From: Actinoplanes auranticolor
Lineage (GTDB): Bacteria; Actinomycetota; Actinomycetes; Mycobacteriales; Micromonosporaceae
Reading direction: 5' to 3'
NCBI RefSeq assembly: GCF_018332655.1
Contig: NZ_BOQL01000018.1
Span: 186,001-250,000, forward strand
DNA: 64,000 bases
Shown piece after piece: positions 61,039 to 64,000 of this stretch (positions are counted from its first letter, which is position 1; each line of letters begins with the position of its first letter). The notes beneath the pieces were generated by a model that saw only the letters and a program-made list of their open reading frames with translations, made no database searches and had not been told where the DNA came from. The translations under genes and the position numbers were made by a program.

Positions 61039-61860
61039 TCAGGACGGCTCTGGCTCGGCGCCGGTATCGTCGCGGAAAGCCAGCCCGGCTTCGTCCAGCG
61101 CCGTTCGCAGCCGGCCCAGGGCGTACGGCCCGACTCCGTGCCATGCCCGCACCTCGCCCTCACTGAGCCCCGCGACCTGCTCGAGCCGAACCACGCCGTG
61201 CGCGGTCAGCGCACGTGTCGCGGCAGCGCCGATGTGGGGCAGCGGAAGGCCCGGCTCCGGTACCGACCGGCTCCGCGCCTGCCGGGGATGACCCTCGTGG
61301 TCCAGGACAGCGGCACCGCGCGCCGAGAGCCGGTAACCGATGTCGAGCGATTCGGTCAGGCCGCGCTCCTTGAGCTTGCGCACGTTCTGTTTGAAGGAAG
61401 GGGTGTCCCACCCCATCCGTTGTGCGAGGTCGGGCGCCCGGGTGGCCGGCAGTTCGTCGATCAGCAGCAGCGTCGCCCGGGTCCACGGTCCGGTCGGCGA
61501 GGCCCGGTCGAGCCGGTCGAGCCACGCGATGATCGCGTCGATCTCCGCAGCGTCGGGTACCGCCTCCCGCAGCGCGTGCCGCGGGTCGACGCCCGCGTAC
61601 CGCAGCCCGATCCGATACACCGGCCGGTCTTGATGGAGGCGGTCCAACCCCTGACGGAGCGCGGCCAGCGACGCCGCGCCGGCTCGGCGGGCGTCCGCGG
61701 CGGTCAGCGACTTCACCGGTACGCGGTCGACGGAGGTGATCTCGACCAGTCCGACCGCGGTACGCATCCGGGTGCCGACCCTGAGGCGGGGCCGTTCCCA
61801 CCGGCGGAACGCCAGGTCGACATCGCCGGCCCGGATGGCCGCCAGTTCCGCGGGACGCAT
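61039..61860 (-). CDS. ASCH-domain protein with C-terminal HhH-like domain
   Basis: 273 aa from ATG 61860; GTG 61866 is possible. Residues 1-70 fit an ASCH/PUA-like RNA- or nucleotide-binding fold (AAIRAGDVDLAFRRWERPRL, VGLVEITSVDRVPV). The middle has a winged-helix segment (ATLLLIDELPATRAPDLAQR, SFKQNVRKLKERGLTESLD). The C-terminus has a helix-hairpin-helix-like part (HIGAAATRALTAHGVVRLEQ, LSEGEVRAWHGVGPYALGRL). This looks like a nucleic-acid-binding protein of unknown role. Confidence 0.75.
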   Translation of the reverse strand: MRPAELAAIRAGDVDLAFRRWERPRLRVGTRMRTAVGLVEITSVDRVPVKSLTAADARRAGAASLAALRQGLDRLHQDRPVYRIGLRYAGVDPRHALREAVPDAAEIDAIIAWLDRLDRASPTGPWTRATLLLIDELPATRAPDLAQRMGWDTPSFKQNVRKLKERGLTESLDIGYRLSARGAAVLDHEGHPRQARSRSVPEPGLPLPHIGAAATRALTAHGVVRLEQVAGLSEGEVRAWHGVGPYALGRLRTALDEAGLAFRDDTGAEPEPS

Positions 61861-61963
61861 CAGCACGCACCCAGTTCAACACACTCCACGAGCCATCCGA
61901 CAGTCCTGGGCATTCCCCGTGTGCAGACCGCGTTTGTTCAGGAGGGATCGGTAGGCTGCCATC

Positions 61964-62692
61964 GTGGTCACCTCAGTGCCGGCTGTCCTGGAGTTCGGCC
62001 GGCAGCTCGAAGCACTGGGATGGGTCAAAGACCTGCTTGTCGCGGGATCACTGGCCACCGGCGACTACATCCCCGGGGTCAGCGACCTCGATCTGGTCGC
62101 TTTTGTCGACGGCCCAGTCGATGGGCGCCGCCAAGCGACGCTCGTGGCTCTGCATCGTCACCTCGACGCCGGTGCGGCCGCAGGTGCGGACCTCGGCTGT
62201 GTCTATGTCGACGCTGCACAGGCCATCAACGTCAGCATCCGGCATCCGACCTGGACCCACGGATTGCTCGTGCAACGCATCCTGTCCGGAATCACCAGGG
62301 CAGAGTTGGTGCGCCATGGGTATCCCGTCTACGGACGTTCGCCATACGAGGTCCTACCCGCGATGACCGACGATGACGTCCGCGAGGCCGCCCGTGCGGA
62401 GCTGACCGGCTACTGGGCTTGGGCAGCACGACGTCCGTGGATGTGGCTGAACCCGGTCATCGCCGATCTGGGCCTCACCTCGATGGCGCGTGGCCGTTAC
62501 GCCCTCCGCACCGGTGAGCTCCTCACCAAGAGCCAGGCGGTCGAGCAGGTGCACGCCCCGGCGTGGCTGATCGACCAACTCCGAGCACGGCGGCACGGAG
62601 ACCATGTCCTTTCGCCCCGTCTACGGACAGCTCTCATCGCCTGGCGTGACGCCCGCCGTACGACCAGCCGAGTCGGCACTCCGGACCTGTAG
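61964..62692 (+). CDS. Nucleotidyltransferase (aminoglycoside adenylyltransferase-like fold)
   Basis: 242 aa from GTG 61964. NTase signature LVAGSLATGDYIPGVSDLDL (GS-x10-12-DxD, residues 26-45) near the N-terminus, then a helical C-terminal domain with AELTGYWAWAARRPW. The layout fits the ANT(3'')/AadA-like family or a DUF4111-type protein. Substrate unknown; an antibiotic-resistance role should not be assumed. Confidence 0.8.
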   Translation: MVTSVPAVLEFGRQLEALGWVKDLLVAGSLATGDYIPGVSDLDLVAFVDGPVDGRRQATLVALHRHLDAGAAAGADLGCVYVDAAQAINVSIRHPTWTHGLLVQRILSGITRAELVRHGYPVYGRSPYEVLPAMTDDDVREAARAELTGYWAWAARRPWMWLNPVIADLGLTSMARGRYALRTGELLTKSQAVEQVHAPAWLIDQLRARRHGDHVLSPRLRTALIAWRDARRTTSRVGTPDL

Positions 62693-62860
62693 TGCTCAGT
62701 GCTCAGCGCTTGCCGAAGACGGGCACACTGCCGTCGGCAGCGTTCCGTTCATGAAGCGACGCGAAGTTCCCCGATCCCGCCCTCGCCGTCGTGGATCTGC
62801 GCTCGGTGGTGTGCTGTGCCCTGTGCGCCGTCACTTGTGCCGTGTGCTGGGCATGCGATG

Positions 62861-62883
62861 TGTGTCGGGGAATCGAACCCCCG
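62861..62883 (-). other. tRNA T-arm-like sequence without the rest of a tRNA
   Basis: On the minus strand GGGGTTCGATTCCCC (62881-62867) followed by GACACACA looks like a tRNA T-arm and 3' acceptor strand. No matching 5' acceptor, D-arm or anticodon arm could be fitted in the 80 bases upstream. It may be the 3' tail of a tRNA left by an integrated element, or chance. The remainder of the 283-bp gap (62693-62975) shows no gene. Confidence 0.3.
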
Positions 62884-62975
62884 CGCCTGCCCCCGGCGCG
62901 CCAGGCGTGAACCGGATCACCCGCCGGCTCTCGGGTTTGCGCACGCCTCCACGTCGGTTACCTGCTCCGCGTCGG

Positions 62976-63440
62976 TCAGTCGAGCAGATCGACCTCCCAG
63001 TTGACCCGCTGAATCAGCGTGTCCACCTCTCGAACCTGCCGGGCCAGATCGTCGGCCCGGCGGCGCAGCTCAGCGACCGGTAGCGCCGGGATCATCTTCA
63101 GCTCCGACCGCAGCTGCCGGTATCCGCGCTGGCCCTCACCGGCCGCGGCGTCAGCGGCGGACGTGACCATACTGTGGCGCAGGCGCAGGACGTCTCGCCG
63201 GGCGAGCGCGTCGGTCAGTGTGCCGCCCTCGATCGGTGTCGCGGCGTTGGTTCGGTTGATCCGCCTGATCAGCGACTCAAGCTCAGTGAGCACCTCGCCC
63301 GCCTCGGCGAGCAGGGACACGGCGTCCTCAGCCGGAGCCTCGCCTTCCTGGAAGCGCGCACTGCTGGTGATACGAGAACGGAGCTGTTCGGCACGGCGCG
63401 ACGCATCTGCGCGCAGCGCGAGAGCTTCGGCAAGTTTCAT
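62976..63440 (-). CDS. DIP1984 family protein
   Basis: 154 aa from ATG 63440. Entirely helical; carries the family pattern MKLAEALALRAD, LIRRINRTNAAT, GGTLTDALARRDVLRLR, RRRADDLARQVREVDTLIQ, NWEVDL. This small actinobacterial family (sometimes called septicolysin-like) has no firmly established function. Confidence 0.88.
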   Translation of the reverse strand: MKLAEALALRADASRRAEQLRSRITSSARFQEGEAPAEDAVSLLAEAGEVLTELESLIRRINRTNAATPIEGGTLTDALARRDVLRLRHSMVTSAADAAAGEGQRGYRQLRSELKMIPALPVAELRRRADDLARQVREVDTLIQRVNWEVDLLD

Positions 63441-63571
63441 AGGAGCAGTATGGCCATCCAAGATCGGCGTCGCCTCCGATTTCCATCGGCAGGAGCCTAC
63501 GAGGCAGAGCCGATCGCCGCAGCAGACCGCACGGTGCGCGGCGTCCAGTGGCGGTTCGCCGCCATGTGAAC

Positions 63572-63982
63572 TCAGAACCAGGTCCAGGGGCGAATCGTGC
63601 GCCACAACCGTCGTCGCCATCGCGTACGCCGAGGGTGGAGGAAGATCTCGATGTCCTCCAACGCGTCGGTCACCGTACCGGCCATATGGGGAATCGATCG
63701 AACGCGGTGAAGTGCTCCTCCTACGCGGGCTTCGTCCAGCTGCCGGTGAACTCGCGCCAGATGTCCCAGACACGTCGCCGCCAAGGAGCTGACCTGGGGG
63801 TCGTTGTGCTCGAGGAGTTGCAGATGCAGCTCCTGCAGCTCTTTCCAGTCGCCGCGGTCGTAGAGGGCGGTGCCGACCATGGCATTGAGAGCAGTCGGCA
63901 GGTCACCGCGATCCAGCGCGGCTCGAACCTCGGCCGGCGTGGCCGGTGGCGGATTCTGGAAGACGCGATGTTCATGAGACAC
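63572..63982 (-). CDS. Hypothetical HEAT/TPR-like helical protein
   Basis: 136 aa from ATG 63982. Helical repeats (VRAALDRGDLPTALNAMVGT, DWKELQELHLQLLEHNDPQV, SSLAATCLGHLARVHRQL) of HEAT-like character with a basic C-terminus (RRTRWRRRLWRTI). Resembles small proteins found as immunity or accessory genes in actinomycetes; no definite family. Confidence 0.6.
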   Translation of the reverse strand: MSHEHRVFQNPPPATPAEVRAALDRGDLPTALNAMVGTALYDRGDWKELQELHLQLLEHNDPQVSSLAATCLGHLARVHRQLDEARVGGALHRVRSIPHMAGTVTDALEDIEIFLHPRRTRWRRRLWRTIRPWTWF

Positions 63983-64000
63983 CCACGCATCGTGCCATCC

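Noticed and set aside
60847-61166. Plus-strand frame with a signal-peptide-like stretch ending PAAPASAAAA
   Set aside because: No ribosome site, and the part after the signal-like stretch is antisense to the ASCH-domain gene and Arg-rich; possibly a gene stub but not supportable.
62861-62945. Complete tRNA on the minus strand
   Set aside because: A T-arm is visible, but no pairing 5' acceptor strand or D-arm; a CAC-anticodon-like loop at about 62910 has a weak stem and the wrong spacing.

Overview
The window is high-GC DNA with strongly GC-biased third codon positions, frequent GTG/TTG starts, ATGA/GTGA stop-start overlaps, many secreted proteins with ricin-type (CBM13) lectin tails, NarL-type two-component pairs and SARP/XRE-type regulators. 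This fits a filamentous actinomycete, most likely Micromonosporaceae (Actinoplanes-like). The genus call is inference; no rRNA or intact tRNA is present.

Layout. (1) 1-18.3 kb is a carbohydrate-scavenging region. A sugar ABC importer (permease cut by the window edge, plus ATPase) faces a set of secreted enzymes, all seven of which end in a ricin-B lectin domain: a ThuA/sugar-dehydrogenase fusion, two esterases of the PHB-depolymerase/feruloyl-esterase type, a GH95 fucosidase, a ThuA-DUF1080 protein, a sugar dehydrogenase and a GH5 glucanase. Four of them (16.5 to 7.8 kb, minus strand) form one operon driven from a divergent promoter region with repeated TGTTACGGC-like sites. A degraded ISL3-type transposase sits between the two convergent esterase paralogues. 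(2) 18.7-24.3 kb holds an MMPL transporter, a histidine kinase/response regulator pair, a TetR regulator and a membrane protein. (3) 24.3-38.2 kb is the most unusual block: an XRE regulator; a plus-strand operon of a TIR-domain protein, a degenerate P-loop/HEAT protein and an SPFH-vWA protein; and a convergent six-gene minus-strand operon of an SPFH-like protein, a DUF4407 membrane protein, a TerY-type vWA protein, a PP2C phosphatase, a membrane-anchored kinase, and a pseudo-FHA/pseudo-ABC membrane protein. The vWA-phosphatase-kinase trio matches the known TerY-P triad. Coupled here to a TIR protein whose tail shares a motif with the head of its neighbour, it looks like a phospho-regulated conflict (defence or cell-death) system.

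(4) 38.5-49.1 kb holds a second two-component operon whose kinase carries a C-terminal extracytoplasmic domain homologous to the small protein encoded just upstream, a GH10 xylanase, an MFS exporter with divergent TetR and a palindromic operator, a GAF-ANTAR regulator, an imine-reductase-like enzyme with an orphan inverted-repeat operator, an orphan CebR-type operator, and several small or broken genes. (5) 49.1-58.8 kb is a compact NRPS cluster: metallophosphoesterase, NRPS (A-T-C-A-T-T*-TE with cysteine in place of serine in the thioesterase), MbtH, sulfotransferase and ABC exporter. A cysteine thioesterase with a sulfotransferase recalls monobactam (sulfazecin) biosynthesis. (6) 58.8-64 kb is a mixed region: HxlR regulator next to a truncated dehydrogenase, an ASCH-domain protein, a nucleotidyltransferase, a DIP1984-family protein and hypotheticals.

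All domain calls are by eye from translated sequence; no database search was possible.
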